From assembly GCF_003966565.1 (NCBI RefSeq), contig NZ_AP018718.1, positions 1,612,001 through 1,676,000 of the forward strand: a stretch of DNA of 64,000 nucleotides, in the 5' to 3' direction. Source of the stretch: Sulfuricystis multivorans (GTDB lineage: Bacteria > Pseudomonadota > Gammaproteobacteria > Burkholderiales > Rhodocyclaceae). This document shows positions 8,759 to 17,897 of the stretch, in pieces. Numbering within the stretch: the stretch's first letter is position 1; each line of letters begins with the position of its first letter. Both the position numbers and the translations under genes were made by a program. Under the pieces are notes generated by a model. That model was given only the letters and a program-made list of their open reading frames with translations. It did not search any database and was not told the DNA's origin.

Positions 8759-9864
8759 CAGCGGTTCCCGGCTGCCAAAGCGTCGGCCAAGATGGCGACG
8801 ATGCGTTCTGCCGCCCGACCATCCCACAGTTGCGGTCGACGGCCTTGCTTGCCCTGTCCGGCGAGCACCTTGCGAGCTTCCGTGACGATGCGCGCCGGAT
8901 CGGTGCCGACCAGGGTGTTGGTGCCCTCCTCGATGGTGATCGGGCGTTCGGTGTTTTCGCGGATCGTCAGGCAGGGCACGCCGAGGGCGGTGGTTTCTTC
9001 CTGCAAGCCGCCGCTGTCGGTGAGCACCACCACGGCATCCTTCCAGAGGTTGAGGAAGGGCATGTAACCTTGTGGCGCGACGAGGGTGATGTCGGGTCCC
9101 AGATCGATGCCGAATTTTTCGAGGTTGGCGCGCGTGCGCGGATGCACCGGAAAGATCAACGGCAGTTCGGCAGCGATTTCCTTCAACGCCGCGGCGATGC
9201 GCGTCATCGTCTCAGGTTCGTCGACGTTGCTCGGCCGATGCAGGGTGAGCACGCCGTAGCGCGCATGGCGGCGCTTGAAGGCATCGGTTTCGAAGTCGGT
9301 TTCCATGCGCGTGAGTTTTTCGGCCTGATAGAGCAGGTTGTCGACCATCACATGGCCGACGTGGTGAATCGCACTGTCGGGCTTGCCTTCACGGCGCAGA
9401 TGTTCGATGCCGCTCGGTTCGGTGACGAAGAACCAGTCGGCGATGCTGTCGGTGACGAGACGGTTGATTTCCTCGGGCATCGACATGTCGCCGCTGCGCA
9501 GGCCGGCTTCGACATGGGCGACCGGGATGTGCAGCTTCTTGGCGACGATGGAACAGGCCAGCGTGGAATTGACATCACCGACGACGAGCACTGCGTCGGG
9601 CATTTCGGCCTGGCAGAGTTCTTCGAAGGCGACCATGATCTTCGCGGTCTGCTGGGCATGGCTGCCGCCGCCCGCGCCCATGAACACATCGGGCGCCGGG
9701 ATGCCGAGCTCTTCGAAGAAGACGTCGTTCATTTCGCGGTCGTAATGCTGGCCGGTGTGGATGATCTTGAAGCCGAGCCCGCCGTGGGCCTGCAAGGCGC
9801 GCACGATCGGGGCGATTTTCATGAAATTGGGCCGCGCGCCAGCGACGAGATAGAGCATGTGCAT
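8758..9864 (-). CDS. wecB: UDP-N-acetylglucosamine 2-epimerase (non-hydrolysing)
   Basis: A 368-residue WecB/MnaA-family enzyme converting UDP-GlcNAc to UDP-ManNAc. Recognisable stretches are GARPNFMKIAPIVRAL, HTGQHYDREM, VVGDVNSTLAC, VEAGLRSGDMSMPEEINR, TLHRPSNVDEPE and LTDSGGLQEETTALGVPC. Length is typical. Start may be 9864 or the second Met at 9858. It overlaps the next glycosyltransferase by the stop/start and follows ugd after a 93-base gap holding a dispersed repeat. Its product could feed ManNAc or, after oxidation, ManNAcA into the polymer. Confidence 0.95.
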   Translation of the reverse strand: MHMLYLVAGARPNFMKIAPIVRALQAHGGLGFKIIHTGQHYDREMNDVFFEELGIPAPDVFMGAGGGSHAQQTAKIMVAFEELCQAEMPDAVLVVGDVNSTLACSIVAKKLHIPVAHVEAGLRSGDMSMPEEINRLVTDSIADWFFVTEPSGIEHLRREGKPDSAIHHVGHVMVDNLLYQAEKLTRMETDFETDAFKRRHARYGVLTLHRPSNVDEPETMTRIAAALKEIAAELPLIFPVHPRTRANLEKFGIDLGPDITLVAPQGYMPFLNLWKDAVVVLTDSGGLQEETTALGVPCLTIRENTERPITIEEGTNTLVGTDPARIVTEARKVLAGQGKQGRRPQLWDGRAAERIVAILADALAAGNR

Positions 9865-9934
9865 TGTGTAGCCGTTTCTGTTGGTTATACGATCATTCTG
9901 GGGTGCCGCATTCCGCCTGACAAATTGCCGACCA

Positions 9935-9954
9935 TGCCGTCCCGCCAGCGCCGA
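9935..9954 (+). repeat. dispersed 20-25 bp repeat, copy 3 (consensus)
   Basis: TGCCGTCCCGCCAGCGCCGA followed by ATTTCA. It begins four bases past the ugd stop codon, in the ugd-wecB gap. This copy is used as the reference for the repeat family. Confidence 0.8.
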
Positions 9955-9957
9955 ATT

Positions 9958-11124
9958 TCAATCGTGGCCAAACAGATCACGGCTGTAGACCTTGTCTGCC
10001 ACGTCGCGGATCTCGTCGGTGATGCGGTTGGCGACGATGATGTCCGCGAGATATTTGAATTCGGCCAGGTCGTTGATGACGCGCGAACGGTAGAACTCCG
10101 GCTCGCTGAGTACCGGCTCATAGACGATCACCTCGATGCCCTTGGCCTTGATGCGCTTCATGATGCCCTGGATCGAGGAGGCGCGGAAGTTGTCCGAGCC
10201 AGCCTTCATGATCAACCGATAGACGCCGACGATCTTCGGGTTCCTTCGGATGATCTCGTCGGCGATGAAGTCCTTGCGTGTGGTGTTCGAGTCGACGATC
10301 GCGCGGATCAGGTTCTGCGGCACGTCGCGGTAGTTGGCCAGCAGCTGCTTGGTGTCTTTCGGCAGACAATAGCCGCCGTAGCCGAAGCTCGGGTTGTTGT
10401 AGAAGTTGCCGATGCGCGGGTCGAGGCAGACGCCGTCGATGATCTGACGCGTATCCAGACCGTGGGTGGCGGCATAGGTGTCGAGCTCGTTGAAGAAGGC
10501 CACCCGCATCGCCAGATAAGTGTTGGCGAACAGTTTGATCGCCTCGGCCTCGGTGCTGTCGGTGAAGAGCACCGGAATGTCGGGTTTGAGCGCGCCCTGC
10601 TTGAGCAGATTGGCGAAGGTCTCTGCCCGCGCCGAGCGTTCGCCGACGACGATGCGCGATGGATACAGGTTGTCGTAGAGCGCGCGACCCTCGCGCAGGA
10701 ATTCCGGCGAGAAGATCAGGTTCTCGCAGCCAAGCTGAGCGCGCGTCTTCGCGGTGTAGCCGACCGGCACGGTGGATTTGATCACCATCACCGCATCGGG
10801 GTTGATGGCCATGACATCCCGGATCACTGCTTCGACCGAGCGGGTGTCGAAGTAGTTGGTTTCGGGATCGTAGTCGGTCGGCGTGGCGATCACCACATAA
10901 TCGGCACCGGCATAGGCATCCTGCTTGTCGAGCGTGGCGCGGAAATCGAGCGGCTTGTGGGCGAGATAGTCCTCGATCTCGGTATCGGCGATCGGCGAAA
11001 CCTTGCGGTTGAGCATGTCCACCTTCTCGGGAACGATGTCGAGCGCGACGACTTCGTTGTGCTGCGCGAGCAATACGCCGATCGAGAGGCCGACGTAACC
11101 CGTTCCGGCAATGGCGATTTTCAT
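9958..11124 (-). CDS. ugd: UDP-glucose 6-dehydrogenase
   Basis: A 388-residue short-form nucleotide-sugar dehydrogenase that oxidises UDP-glucose to UDP-glucuronate with 2 NAD. The N-terminal Rossmann motif is [10 protein letters not shown], the middle has STVPVGYT and [14 protein letters not shown], and the catalytic Cys253 lies in [12 protein letters not shown]. Length equals the E. coli Ugd class. It starts 2 bases after the stop of the 4-epimerase gene (11127), so the two act in series: UDP-GlcA, then UDP-GalA. It provides the uronic acid part of an acidic EPS. Confidence 0.95.
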   Translation of the reverse strand: MKIAIAGTGYVGLSIGVLLAQHNEVVALDIVPEKVDMLNRKVSPIADTEIEDYLAHKPLDFRATLDKQDAYAGADYVVIATPTDYDPETNYFDTRSVEAVIRDVMAINPDAVMVIKSTVPVGYTAKTRAQLGCENLIFSPEFLREGRALYDNLYPSRIVVGERSARAETFANLLKQGALKPDIPVLFTDSTEAEAIKLFANTYLAMRVAFFNELDTYAATHGLDTRQIIDGVCLDPRIGNFYNNPSFGYGGYCLPKDTKQLLANYRDVPQNLIRAIVDSNTTRKDFIADEIIRRNPKIVGVYRLIMKAGSDNFRASSIQGIMKRIKAKGIEVIVYEPVLSEPEFYRSRVINDLAEFKYLADIIVANRITDEIRDVADKVYSRDLFGHD

Positions 11125-11126
11125 GA

Positions 11127-12134
11127 TCAGACCCTGAAATAATCGCGATACCAGGCGACGAAGTTGGCCACCCCCTGCTCGACTGGCGTAGCCGGCTTGT
11201 AGCCGAAATCACGCACCAGATCCTGCACGTCGGCATAGGTGTCGGGCACGTCGCCGGGCTGCAGCGGCAAGAGTTCCATTTCGGCTTTCATCCCCAGCGC
11301 CTTTTCCAGCGCGGCGATGTAGTCCATCAGTTCGACGGGATGGTTATTGCCGATGTTATAGACGCGCCACGGGGCGAGGCTGCTGCCTGGATCGGGATGG
11401 TCGCCCGACCAGTCCGGATTCGGCTGCGCGGGCTTGTCGAGCACGCGGATCACGCCTTCGACGATGTCGTCGATGTAGGTGAAGTCGCGGCGGTGCTTGC
11501 CATAGTTGAACACCGGGATCTTGCAGCCTTCGAGGATCGCCTTGGTGAATTTGAACAGCGCCATGTCCGGCCGACCCCAGGGGCCATAGACGGTGAAGAA
11601 GCGCAGGCCCGTGGTCGGCAAGCCGTAGAGGTGGCTGTAGGTGTGCGCCATCAGCTCGTTGGCTTTTTTGGTGGCGGCATAGAGCGAGAGCGGATGATCG
11701 ACGTTGTGATGCACCGAGAACGGCATCGTCGTATTGGCGCCATAGACGCTGGAACTCGAGGCATAGACGAGATGCTCGACGCCGTGATGCCGGCAGCCTT
11801 CGAGGATGTGGCCGAAACCGACCAGATTGCTGTCGATGTAGGCGAGCGGATTTTCCAGCGAATAGCGCACGCCGGCCTGGGCGGCGAGGTTGATGACGCG
11901 CTGCGGCTTGTGCTCGGCGAAGGCCGCCTCCATCGCCTTGCGATCGGCGATGTCGATACGCAGATGGGTGTAATGCGGGTGATGGGCGTGGCGCGCCAGA
12001 CGCGCTTCCTTGAGCGCCGGATCGTAGTAGTCGTTGTGGTTGTCGATGCCGATGACCTGATCGCCGCGTTCCAGCAGGCGCAGCGCCAGCGCCGAACCAA
12101 TAAACCCGGCCGCGCCGGTGATGAGGACTTTCAT
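11127..12134 (-). CDS. UDP-glucuronate 4-epimerase (CapI-like SDR)
   Basis: A 335-residue extended SDR. The NAD-binding motif GAAGFIG is at 7-13, the catalytic YxxxK is Tyr152/Lys156 in [10 protein letters not shown], and substrate-side stretches are [33 protein letters not shown] and [17 protein letters not shown]. These are characteristic of UDP-GlcA to UDP-GalA epimerases (CapI/LpsL/GAE type). It is translated directly before ugd, which makes its substrate, supporting the call. A UDP-glucose 4-epimerase role is less likely, because a separate GalE lies at 55725-56735. Confidence 0.9.
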   Translation of the reverse strand: MKVLITGAAGFIGSALALRLLERGDQVIGIDNHNDYYDPALKEARLARHAHHPHYTHLRIDIADRKAMEAAFAEHKPQRVINLAAQAGVRYSLENPLAYIDSNLVGFGHILEGCRHHGVEHLVYASSSSVYGANTTMPFSVHHNVDHPLSLYAATKKANELMAHTYSHLYGLPTTGLRFFTVYGPWGRPDMALFKFTKAILEGCKIPVFNYGKHRRDFTYIDDIVEGVIRVLDKPAQPNPDWSGDHPDPGSSLAPWRVYNIGNNHPVELMDYIAALEKALGMKAEMELLPLQPGDVPDTYADVQDLVRDFGYKPATPVEQGVANFVAWYRDYFRV

Positions 12135-12161
12135 GAAGGATTCCCTGTCGTTTCGTGCATT

Positions 12162-14060
12162 TTATGCGTTCATGACATTGCGCAGGAAGGCGTCGAACAT
12201 CAACAGCACCCAGATCGGCGTGCTGTGGTCGCGGCGGCCCGCTTCGTGCTGTTCGACGATGCGGCGGACCGCGTCGCGCTCGAACCAGCCGGTATCGAGC
12301 AGCGGGCCGCCGAGCAGGCCGTCGCGCACGCGTTGCCGCAGCGGCCCGCGGAACCAGCGCGCCAGCGGCACGGCGAAGCCCATTTTCGGCCGGTACATGA
12401 TGTCGTGCGGCAGATGCGGCTCCATGGCTTTTTTCAGCAGAAATTTGCTCTCGCCATTGCGCACCTTGAGGCTGCTCGGCAGCGTGGCGAGCCATTCGAC
12501 CAGCGGATGGTCCATCAGCGGTTCGCGCACTTCGAGCGAATGCGCCATGCTGGCGCGGTCGACCTTGGTGTTGATGTCGCCGATCAGATAGGTGTGCAGG
12601 TCGAGATACTGGATCAGCGCCAGCGGGTCGTCGGTGTCGGCGCGGGCGGCATGGCGGTCGAACACGGCCTGCGCGTTGTAGCCGCCGAGTTCTGCCTTGA
12701 AGGCGGCGCTGAAGATTTGCGCGCGCTGCCAGTTGCGGATCACCGAGACGCTGTGGAAATAGGCTTCGACCGAGGTGCGCGCCAAGGCTTCGAAGGTGGT
12801 CTTGGCGCGGAAGATGCGCGGCGCCCAGTCGGCCTTCGGATAGAGCCGGCCGAGCAGGCCAAACAGCGGCCGACGCAGCCCCAGCGGCAGCAGAGCGCGC
12901 AGCTTTTCCTCCATCAGATGCAACTGGTAACGGCGGTAGCCGCCGAAGCTCTCGTCGCCGCCATCGCCGGAGAGCGCCACCGTCACGTGCCGCCGCGCCA
13001 GCTGACAGACGCGGTAGGTCGGGATCGCCGAGCTGTCGGCATAGGGTTCGTCATAGAGCCTTGCCAGCGTGTCGATCAGGTCGAAATCGTCGCTCTCGAC
13101 CCGGTCGACGAAATGGCGTGTGTGGTAACGCTCGGCCACCTGCTGGGCAAAGCGCGCCTCGTCATAGGCCGGATCGGAAAACGAGATCGAGCAGGTATTG
13201 ACCGGTTCCGCAGACAAACCGGCCATCATCGCCACCACCGCACTCGAATCGACCCCACCGGAGAGGAAGGCGCCGAGCGGCACTTCGGCGATCATGCGCA
13301 GGCGGATCGATTCTTCGAGCCGGCGCTCGAGCTCATGACAAGCCTCGTCGAGGCCGATGCGTTGATCGAGCGTGAAGCGCACGTCCCAGTATTCGCGCGG
13401 CTCCGGCAGTGCCGTGCCGCCACGGCCGACTTTCAGCGTGCAGGCCGGCGGCAGCTTTTTCGCCTGTTTGAAGATGCAGCGCGGCTCGGCCACATAACCG
13501 AGCGCGAAATATTCTTCGACGGCCAGCGGGTCGATCTCGCGCTTGAGGCCTCCGTGGGCGAGCAGCGATTTCAGCTCGGAGCCGAACAGGAAGGTGCCGT
13601 CGTCGAGCAGCGCATAGAACAGCGGCTTGACGCCGAGCCGGTCGCGGGCGAGAAACAACACTTCGCGATTGCGATCCCACAGCGCAAAGGCGAACATGCC
13701 GCGAAAGCGCTCGACACAGGCCTCACCCCACGCCTCCCAGGCATGGACGATGACTTCGGTATCGCTCTTGGTGTGGAAAACATGGCCGAGCGCTTGCAGT
13801 TCCGGAATCAACGCCTGGAAGTTGTAGATCTCGCCGTTGAAGACCACGCAGACGCTGCCATCCTCGTTGTAGAGCGGCTGCTGGCCGGTGGACAGGTCGA
13901 TGATCGACAGGCGGCGATGGCCGAGGCCGACGCCCGGTTCGAGATGCAGCCCGCCCTCGTCCGGCCCGCGGTGGAACTGGCTTTCGTTCATCCGCTGCAA
14001 CACGTCGCGGTCGATGGCGCGCTTGCCGCGGGTATCGAAGATGCCGGTGATGCCGCACAT
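12162..14060 (-). CDS. XrtA/PEP-CTERM system amidotransferase 1 (asparagine synthase-like)
   Basis: A 632-residue glutamine-dependent amidotransferase of the exosortase A-associated family TIGR03108. It has Cys2 in MCGITGIFDTRG, a glutaminase domain with HRGPDEGG, GHRRLSIIDLSTGQQPL and FNGEIYN, and the PP-loop FLSGGVDSSAVVAMM (267-272). A later conserved region is ALSGDGGDESFGGY. It probably amidates a uronic acid carboxylate of the polysaccharide, as the neighbours make uronic and aminouronic acids; this is inference. Residues 210-217 (KVGRGGTA) are encoded by a diverged copy of the dispersed repeat. Its start is 2 bases after the PIN toxin stop. Confidence 0.93.
   Translation of the reverse strand: MCGITGIFDTRGKRAIDRDVLQRMNESQFHRGPDEGGLHLEPGVGLGHRRLSIIDLSTGQQPLYNEDGSVCVVFNGEIYNFQALIPELQALGHVFHTKSDTEVIVHAWEAWGEACVERFRGMFAFALWDRNREVLFLARDRLGVKPLFYALLDDGTFLFGSELKSLLAHGGLKREIDPLAVEEYFALGYVAEPRCIFKQAKKLPPACTLKVGRGGTALPEPREYWDVRFTLDQRIGLDEACHELERRLEESIRLRMIAEVPLGAFLSGGVDSSAVVAMMAGLSAEPVNTCSISFSDPAYDEARFAQQVAERYHTRHFVDRVESDDFDLIDTLARLYDEPYADSSAIPTYRVCQLARRHVTVALSGDGGDESFGGYRRYQLHLMEEKLRALLPLGLRRPLFGLLGRLYPKADWAPRIFRAKTTFEALARTSVEAYFHSVSVIRNWQRAQIFSAAFKAELGGYNAQAVFDRHAARADTDDPLALIQYLDLHTYLIGDINTKVDRASMAHSLEVREPLMDHPLVEWLATLPSSLKVRNGESKFLLKKAMEPHLPHDIMYRPKMGFAVPLARWFRGPLRQRVRDGLLGGPLLDTGWFERDAVRRIVEQHEAGRRDHSTPIWVLLMFDAFLRNVMNA
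13410..13429 (+). repeat. dispersed repeat, in-gene copy in the amidotransferase
   Basis: TGCCGTGCCGCCACGGCCGA then CTTTC, 17 of 20 matches to the consensus. On the coding strand it gives Lys-Val-Gly-Arg-Gly-Gly-Thr-Ala, in a surface-type linker before the PREYWD stretch. Confidence 0.45.
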
Positions 14061-14062
14061 GC

Positions 14063-14476
14063 TCAGCGCCGTCCGTCAAAGGGGTTGAAGACATTCACGC
14101 CTATCGGCGCGAAATCGCCGCTGTTGCGTGTGACCACCGTCAGAGCGTTTTCCAGCGCCGTCGCGGCGATCAACAGATCTGCGCCATCGTTGCCGATGCG
14201 CGCAGCCAGACGCCCCCAGGTGCGGGCGATCGCCGGCGTGACCGCCAGGATCCGGTCGGCGTACAGGCGAATCAGCTCTTCGAGCCAGACGGCCAGCTCC
14301 GTGGCGAATTGCGGCGCACGGGCACGCTGCTTCTCGACGCCTTTTTCGATTTCACCCAAGGTGACGACACTGATGAACAGCTCATCATCCTGGCGGGCGG
14401 AGATCCAGCGCACCACGCCGCTATCGGGACGACTCTTGCGCAGCTCGGAGATGATGGCGGTATCGAGCAGAAACAT
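14063..14476 (-). CDS. PIN-domain ribonuclease toxin (VapC-like)
   Basis: A 137-residue PIN toxin: MFLLDTAIISELRKSRPDSG (Asp5, Glu11), VVTLGEIEKGVE (Glu), GNDGADLLIAATALENALT (Asp) and VTRNSGDFAPIGV (Asp). This is the FitB/VapC pattern of Mg-dependent RNases. The ATG at 14476 overlaps the antitoxin stop (ATGA-type coupling), which argues against longer starts. The cassette lies inside the EPS operon with only 2 bases to the amidotransferase start, so EPS transcription probably runs through it. RNA target unknown. Confidence 0.9.
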   Translation of the reverse strand: MFLLDTAIISELRKSRPDSGVVRWISARQDDELFISVVTLGEIEKGVEKQRARAPQFATELAVWLEELIRLYADRILAVTPAIARTWGRLAARIGNDGADLLIAATALENALTVVTRNSGDFAPIGVNVFNPFDGRR

Positions 14477-14739
14477 CAAAACTCCACATCGCGCAGCCGG
14501 AGCCGGGCCTTTTCGGCCGGCATGGCCTCGCTCTTCGGCACGGCAAGCAGATGCGCAACGAAACCCGGCGCCGCATGGCGCGCTTGTTGCTGCAAGCGCT
14601 GGTAGGCCGATTCGGCGAGCACCACGACGGCTTCCCGCCCGCGGCGCGTCACGTGCTGCGGCTCCCCCTGCAGCGCCGCTTCGACGACTTCGCTGAAACG
14701 AGCTTTCGCATCCTGCAAACGCCACTGTGATTTGTGCAT
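14476..14739 (-). CDS. Phd/YefM-family antitoxin
   Basis: An 87-residue antitoxin starting MHKSQWRLQDAKARFSEVVE, then GEPQHVTRRGREAVVVLAES, matching the YefM/Phd DNA-binding fold. The C-terminal half is the likely toxin-neutralising tail. It pairs with the overlapping PIN toxin. A 15-base palindrome (14767-14781) lies 28 bases upstream, inside the last codons of the preceding glycosyltransferase gene, and is a candidate operator. Confidence 0.88.
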   Translation of the reverse strand: MHKSQWRLQDAKARFSEVVEAALQGEPQHVTRRGREAVVVLAESAYQRLQQQARHAAPGFVAHLLAVPKSEAMPAEKARLRLRDVEF

Positions 14740-14759
14740 GAACGGATTCTCCTTTACTG

Positions 14760-15947
14760 CTAACTAGTCAGATTATCTGACCAGTTTTGTCTGGCGTCAA
14801 TGGCGAGACAGCGATCATAGAGGGCTCGATAGGCCGCCACCATCGCCTCCAGGCTGAAGCGCCGTTCGACCTCCGCCCTGCTCTGCCGGCCGTGTTCCTG
14901 CGCCAAGGCTGGCTGTTGCGCATAGACGAGGATCGCCTCGGCCATCGCCTCGACATCGTCGGCCGGCACGAGCCGACCGCTGCGGCCATCGACGACGAGT
15001 TCCGGATTGCCGCCGACGCGGGTGGCGATCACCGGTAGCCCCGTCGCCATCGCTTCGAGGATGGTGTTGGAGATGCCCTCGGCCTGCGAGGGCAGCACGA
15101 AACAGTCGAGGCTGCGTAAAAGCGCCGGCACATCGTCGCGCTCGCCGGGTAACCAGGCGAGATCGGCGACACCGGCCGCGGCGAGCAGCGCCTGGGCTTC
15201 TCTCCGCAAGGGCCCGTCGCCGACCATCACCAGCCGCAGGCGCGGCCGCAGCTCCGGGGCGATTTCCAGCGCGCGGATGAAGGCCCGCGCCAGCAGGGTT
15301 TGATTCTTGACCGCCTGCATGCGGCCGACCGTGCCGATCAGCCAATGCTCCGGGCGCCGGAAAGGACAATCCACGAAAGTCGCATCCGACAAGCTGGCAG
15401 GATGAAAGCGTTCGGCATCGACGCCGTTGTAGATCTGCGTCACCTTGCGCGCCGGAATGCCGACGCGATCGACGAGATAGTTCTGCAGATCGCGCGACAG
15501 CGCGATCCAATGGCTGACGAAGGGGTTGTAGGCGCGGCGCAGCCAGCGGTAGGTGGCATTGCTGCCATCGAGATCATGGACGTCGTAGCCATGCTCGCCG
15601 TGCAGGCGCACCGGCACGCCTGCCAGCCACGCAGGCACGGTGACTTCCAAAGCGGCAAGATTGCGCGAATGGACGATCGCCGGTCTGAGTTCGCGAAAGA
15701 TGCGCACCAGACGTGGGAAGAGACGGAACAAATGGCCGGGCGGCTTGTGCAGGCTGATGTAGCGCACATCGTCGCGCTGCACACGCCGCTTGAAGTCGGT
15801 CACCTCGGTGAGGGCGAGGATCGCATGCCGGTAGGCATCTTCCGGCATGCGGTTGATCAGATTGACGACGCCGTTTTCCAGCCCGCCGACATCGAAGCGG
15901 TAGAAGACGTGCAAGACCAGTGGCCGTTCATCGGGCTTGCCGGTCAT
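14760..15947 (-). CDS. PEP-CTERM system glycosyltransferase, stp2 family
   Basis: A 395-residue GT4 transferase with [20 protein letters not shown] near the N-terminus, matching the XrtA-associated TIGR03088 family. Other marks are [55 protein letters not shown], and the EX7E motif in [18 protein letters not shown] followed by RVGGNPEL. The ATG at 15947 overlaps the epimerase stop (ATGA), so the longer open frame to 16151 is not used. It probably adds a mid-chain sugar. The last codons overlap a palindrome that may serve the downstream toxin-antitoxin promoter. Confidence 0.93.
   Translation of the reverse strand: MTGKPDERPLVLHVFYRFDVGGLENGVVNLINRMPEDAYRHAILALTEVTDFKRRVQRDDVRYISLHKPPGHLFRLFPRLVRIFRELRPAIVHSRNLAALEVTVPAWLAGVPVRLHGEHGYDVHDLDGSNATYRWLRRAYNPFVSHWIALSRDLQNYLVDRVGIPARKVTQIYNGVDAERFHPASLSDATFVDCPFRRPEHWLIGTVGRMQAVKNQTLLARAFIRALEIAPELRPRLRLVMVGDGPLRREAQALLAAAGVADLAWLPGERDDVPALLRSLDCFVLPSQAEGISNTILEAMATGLPVIATRVGGNPELVVDGRSGRLVPADDVEAMAEAILVYAQQPALAQEHGRQSRAEVERRFSLEAMVAAYRALYDRCLAIDARQNWSDNLTS
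14767..14781. promoter_or_regulatory. palindrome, candidate toxin-antitoxin operator
   Basis: GTCAGATTATCTGAC is a perfect 7+1+7 inverted repeat. It overlaps the 3' end of the glycosyltransferase gene that stops at 14760 and lies just upstream of the antitoxin ATG (14739). Autorepression by the toxin-antitoxin complex at such a site is usual for the family, but the assignment is positional. Confidence 0.45.
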
Positions 15948-17023
15948 TTGAGATGTTCTATGTACCAGGCCATCGCCGCTTCGAGGCCGGCGTCGATGCG
16001 GTGGCTCGGCGCATAGCCGAGCAGGCGTTGCGCCTTGGAGATGTCGGCAAGCGAATGGCGCACGTCGCCGGCACGGAAATCGCGATAGATCGGTTTGAAG
16101 TCGCGCAGCTGCGGATAGCGCTCGGAAAGATGCTTGACGAGGAATGCGCACAGCTGATTGAGCGAAGTGCGCTCGCCGACAGCGACGTTATAGACCTGAT
16201 CGAGGGCTTGCGGATTTTCCGTCGTCGCGGCAAGCAAATTGGCCTGCACGGCGTTGTCGATGTAACAGAAGTCGCGGCTCGTCTCGCCATCGCCGTTGAT
16301 AAAGACCGGCTGGCCGGTGATCAAGGCTGCGATCCACTTCGGAATCACTGCGGCATAGGCGCCGTTCGGGTCCTGGCGTTTGCCGAAGATGTTGAAGTAA
16401 CGCAGCCCGATGGTCTTGAAGCCGTAAGTACGGGCGAACACCTGGGCATAGAGCTCATTGACCAGCTTGGTGACCGCATAGGGCGAGAGCGGCTTGCCGA
16501 TCTTGTCCTCGACCTTCGGCAAATCGGGATGATCGCCATAGGTGGAGCTGCTCGCCGCATAGACGAAACGGCTCACCTTGGCGTCGCGTGCGGCGACGAG
16601 CATGTTGAGGAAGCCGTCGATGTTGGCCTGGTTCGTGGCGATCGGATCCTCGATCGAACGCGGCACGCTGCCCAGCGCCGCCTGATGCAGCACATAATCG
16701 ACGGCATGGCTCTTCGCTCCCTGCTGCCACCACATCGCCTCGCGGCAGGTCTCCAGATCCCGGATGTCGCCCTCGATGAAATGGAACAGCGCTTCCAGCT
16801 CGCCGCGCGGTCGCCCGGTGGCGGCACTGGCATCGTCGAGCGCGGCTTCGAGATTGTGGTGATAGCCGGTGGCGAAGTTGTCCAGGCCGACGACGCGCTG
16901 GCCGAGCGTCAGCAGAGTTTCCAGCAGGTTGCTGCCGATGAAGCCCGCGACCCCCGTGACCAACCAGGTCTGAGGGTGGTCTCGCAGCGCATTGCGCAAC
17001 GCATCGTAAGTCGGTGCCGTCAT
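15944..17023 (-). CDS. UDP-N-acetylglucosamine/UDP-GlcNAcA 4-epimerase (TviC/WbpP-like)
   Basis: A 359-residue extended SDR. The NAD motif is GVAGFIG (24-30), the catalytic pair is Tyr182/Lys186 in [13 protein letters not shown], and typical TviC/WbpP stretches are [46 protein letters not shown] and [16 protein letters not shown]. These enzymes epimerise UDP-GlcNAc or its acid to the galacto form. Together with the TviB-like dehydrogenase at 17898-19244 this would give UDP-GalNAcA, as in Vi antigen synthesis. The ATG at 17023 is preferred because upstream residues are unlike the family. Confidence 0.92.
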   Translation of the reverse strand: MTAPTYDALRNALRDHPQTWLVTGVAGFIGSNLLETLLTLGQRVVGLDNFATGYHHNLEAALDDASAATGRPRGELEALFHFIEGDIRDLETCREAMWWQQGAKSHAVDYVLHQAALGSVPRSIEDPIATNQANIDGFLNMLVAARDAKVSRFVYAASSSTYGDHPDLPKVEDKIGKPLSPYAVTKLVNELYAQVFARTYGFKTIGLRYFNIFGKRQDPNGAYAAVIPKWIAALITGQPVFINGDGETSRDFCYIDNAVQANLLAATTENPQALDQVYNVAVGERTSLNQLCAFLVKHLSERYPQLRDFKPIYRDFRAGDVRHSLADISKAQRLLGYAPSHRIDAGLEAAMAWYIEHLK

Positions 17024-17076
17024 GATGTGAGGGGTTTGCCGAGGGAAGTTAACGTGAAATACGATCAGCCATGCTC

Positions 17077-17391
17077 TCAACGATCGCTACACGACCGGCA
17101 GTCACCCATCGCGGCGTAAGCCGCGCTGACAGTCTCCCCGCCCGCGAGGGCGGGGCTAGGGGTGGGCGGGTGTTTATTTTTGCGCATGGGTATTTCATCC
17201 TCCGCGGGTGAAGTGTCCGACATGCGCGTTAGAAGTTCAGCCACCCTACTGCCCGCCTGTCGGGCGAGCAGAGGATTTTGCAGCCACATCTGGATGGTGA
17301 ATTCGCGCAACTCCTCAGCCTGTTCCAAACGCATCAGCAAGAGCTGTTGCGGAATGTCGACAGTGCTGGCGCGTGGATCTGTTTCAGCCAT
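17077..17391 (-). CDS. small hypothetical protein paired with a nucleotidyltransferase
   Basis: A 104-residue frame whose ATG (17391) overlaps the stop of the nucleotidyltransferase by 8 bases, implying coupled expression. The N-terminal half ([20 protein letters not shown], then a helical Glu/Leu-rich stretch to about residue 55) looks like a real small helical protein. I do not recognise its family. The C-terminal third ([20 protein letters not shown]) is encoded by a hairpin-rich intergenic-type sequence (17111-17155) of the kind that often reads out as PSPxLAGG in many proteobacteria. The native stop may therefore have been lost to insertion of such an element. Possibly the partner of a toxin-antitoxin-like pair. 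Confidence 0.5.
   Translation of the reverse strand: MAETDPRASTVDIPQQLLLMRLEQAEELREFTIQMWLQNPLLARQAGSRVAELLTRMSDTSPAEDEIPMRKNKHPPTPSPALAGGETVSAAYAAMGDCRSCSDR
17111..17155. repeat. two adjacent hairpins (REP-like)
   Basis: GCGGC-GTAA-GCCGC (17111-17124) and CCCCGCCC-GCGA-GGGCGGGG (17136-17155) are perfect inverted repeats with 4-base loops. The second is flanked by CTAGGGGTGGGCGGG. Paired hairpins of this form are typical of REP/BIME-type elements. They lie within the 3' end of the small hypothetical gene. Confidence 0.6.
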
Positions 17392-17884
17392 TCGGGTCTT
17401 CTCCTCGCCGGATTTTTTCCAGCGCTTCGATATCGAACCAATCCCTTGGTCGGTTAGCGTTTCGTTTCAGTTCGAGCAAATCCTCGATCGACGCGATCAG
17501 GACTTTTCCGCCCGGCAATTCGCCGACGATGGCGTTTCGCATCAAGCGGTCGAAGGGTACTGAAGGTCGCACCAGGATATCGACAACCTTGCCGCCGGGC
17601 TGGGATTCACGCAAGGAAAACGCCAACATGCCTTTTTCTCGATGCCAGATATCGATCTGGGCGGCATCACGTAAAACATCGAGAGGCACGGGAATATTCG
17701 GCTGTAATCCGTACTTCCTCGCGACGCCGATGAATTTGTCGAGATTCGCATCATCCATTGCCAAGACCAGATCGATGTCGAGCGTTGCACGCATGAAGCC
17801 GTGTAGCTGTACCGCCAAACCGCCGACCACAACATAGGAAACCCCCGCTTCGGTCATGGATTGCAACAGTTCGGCGATTTTCAT
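17384..17884 (-). CDS. nucleotidyltransferase-fold protein (AbiEii/DUF6036-like)
   Basis: A 166-residue protein with the minimal nucleotidyltransferase pattern GGLAVQLHGF followed by ATLDIDLVLAMDDAN (Asp-x-Asp), then KVVDILVRPSVPF (third acid) and IASIEDLLELKRNANRPRDW. This matches small nucleotidyltransferases of toxin-antitoxin or abortive-infection type pairs. It is followed by an overlapping small gene and sits between two sugar-nucleotide genes of the EPS operon, with an unrelated function. Together the two genes look like a third selfish or defence cassette in the locus. Target unknown. Confidence 0.75.
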   Translation of the reverse strand: MKIAELLQSMTEAGVSYVVVGGLAVQLHGFMRATLDIDLVLAMDDANLDKFIGVARKYGLQPNIPVPLDVLRDAAQIDIWHREKGMLAFSLRESQPGGKVVDILVRPSVPFDRLMRNAIVGELPGGKVLIASIEDLLELKRNANRPRDWFDIEALEKIRRGEDPNG

Positions 17885-17897
17885 TCGTGCGCCCCTA

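Noticed and set aside
8830-11142. A 770-codon open frame on the plus strand
   Set aside because: Antisense to wecB and ugd, which are clear genes; composition is that of a mirror frame.
12081-12101. A further copy of the dispersed repeat (CGCCAGCGCCGAACC)
   Set aside because: Only the right half matches; the TGCCGT part is missing, so it is within chance for this GC content.
11340-14696. A 1118-codon open frame on the plus strand
   Set aside because: It runs antisense to the 4-epimerase, amidotransferase and toxin genes, has no recognisable domain, and is expected from GC-rich third positions on the other strand.
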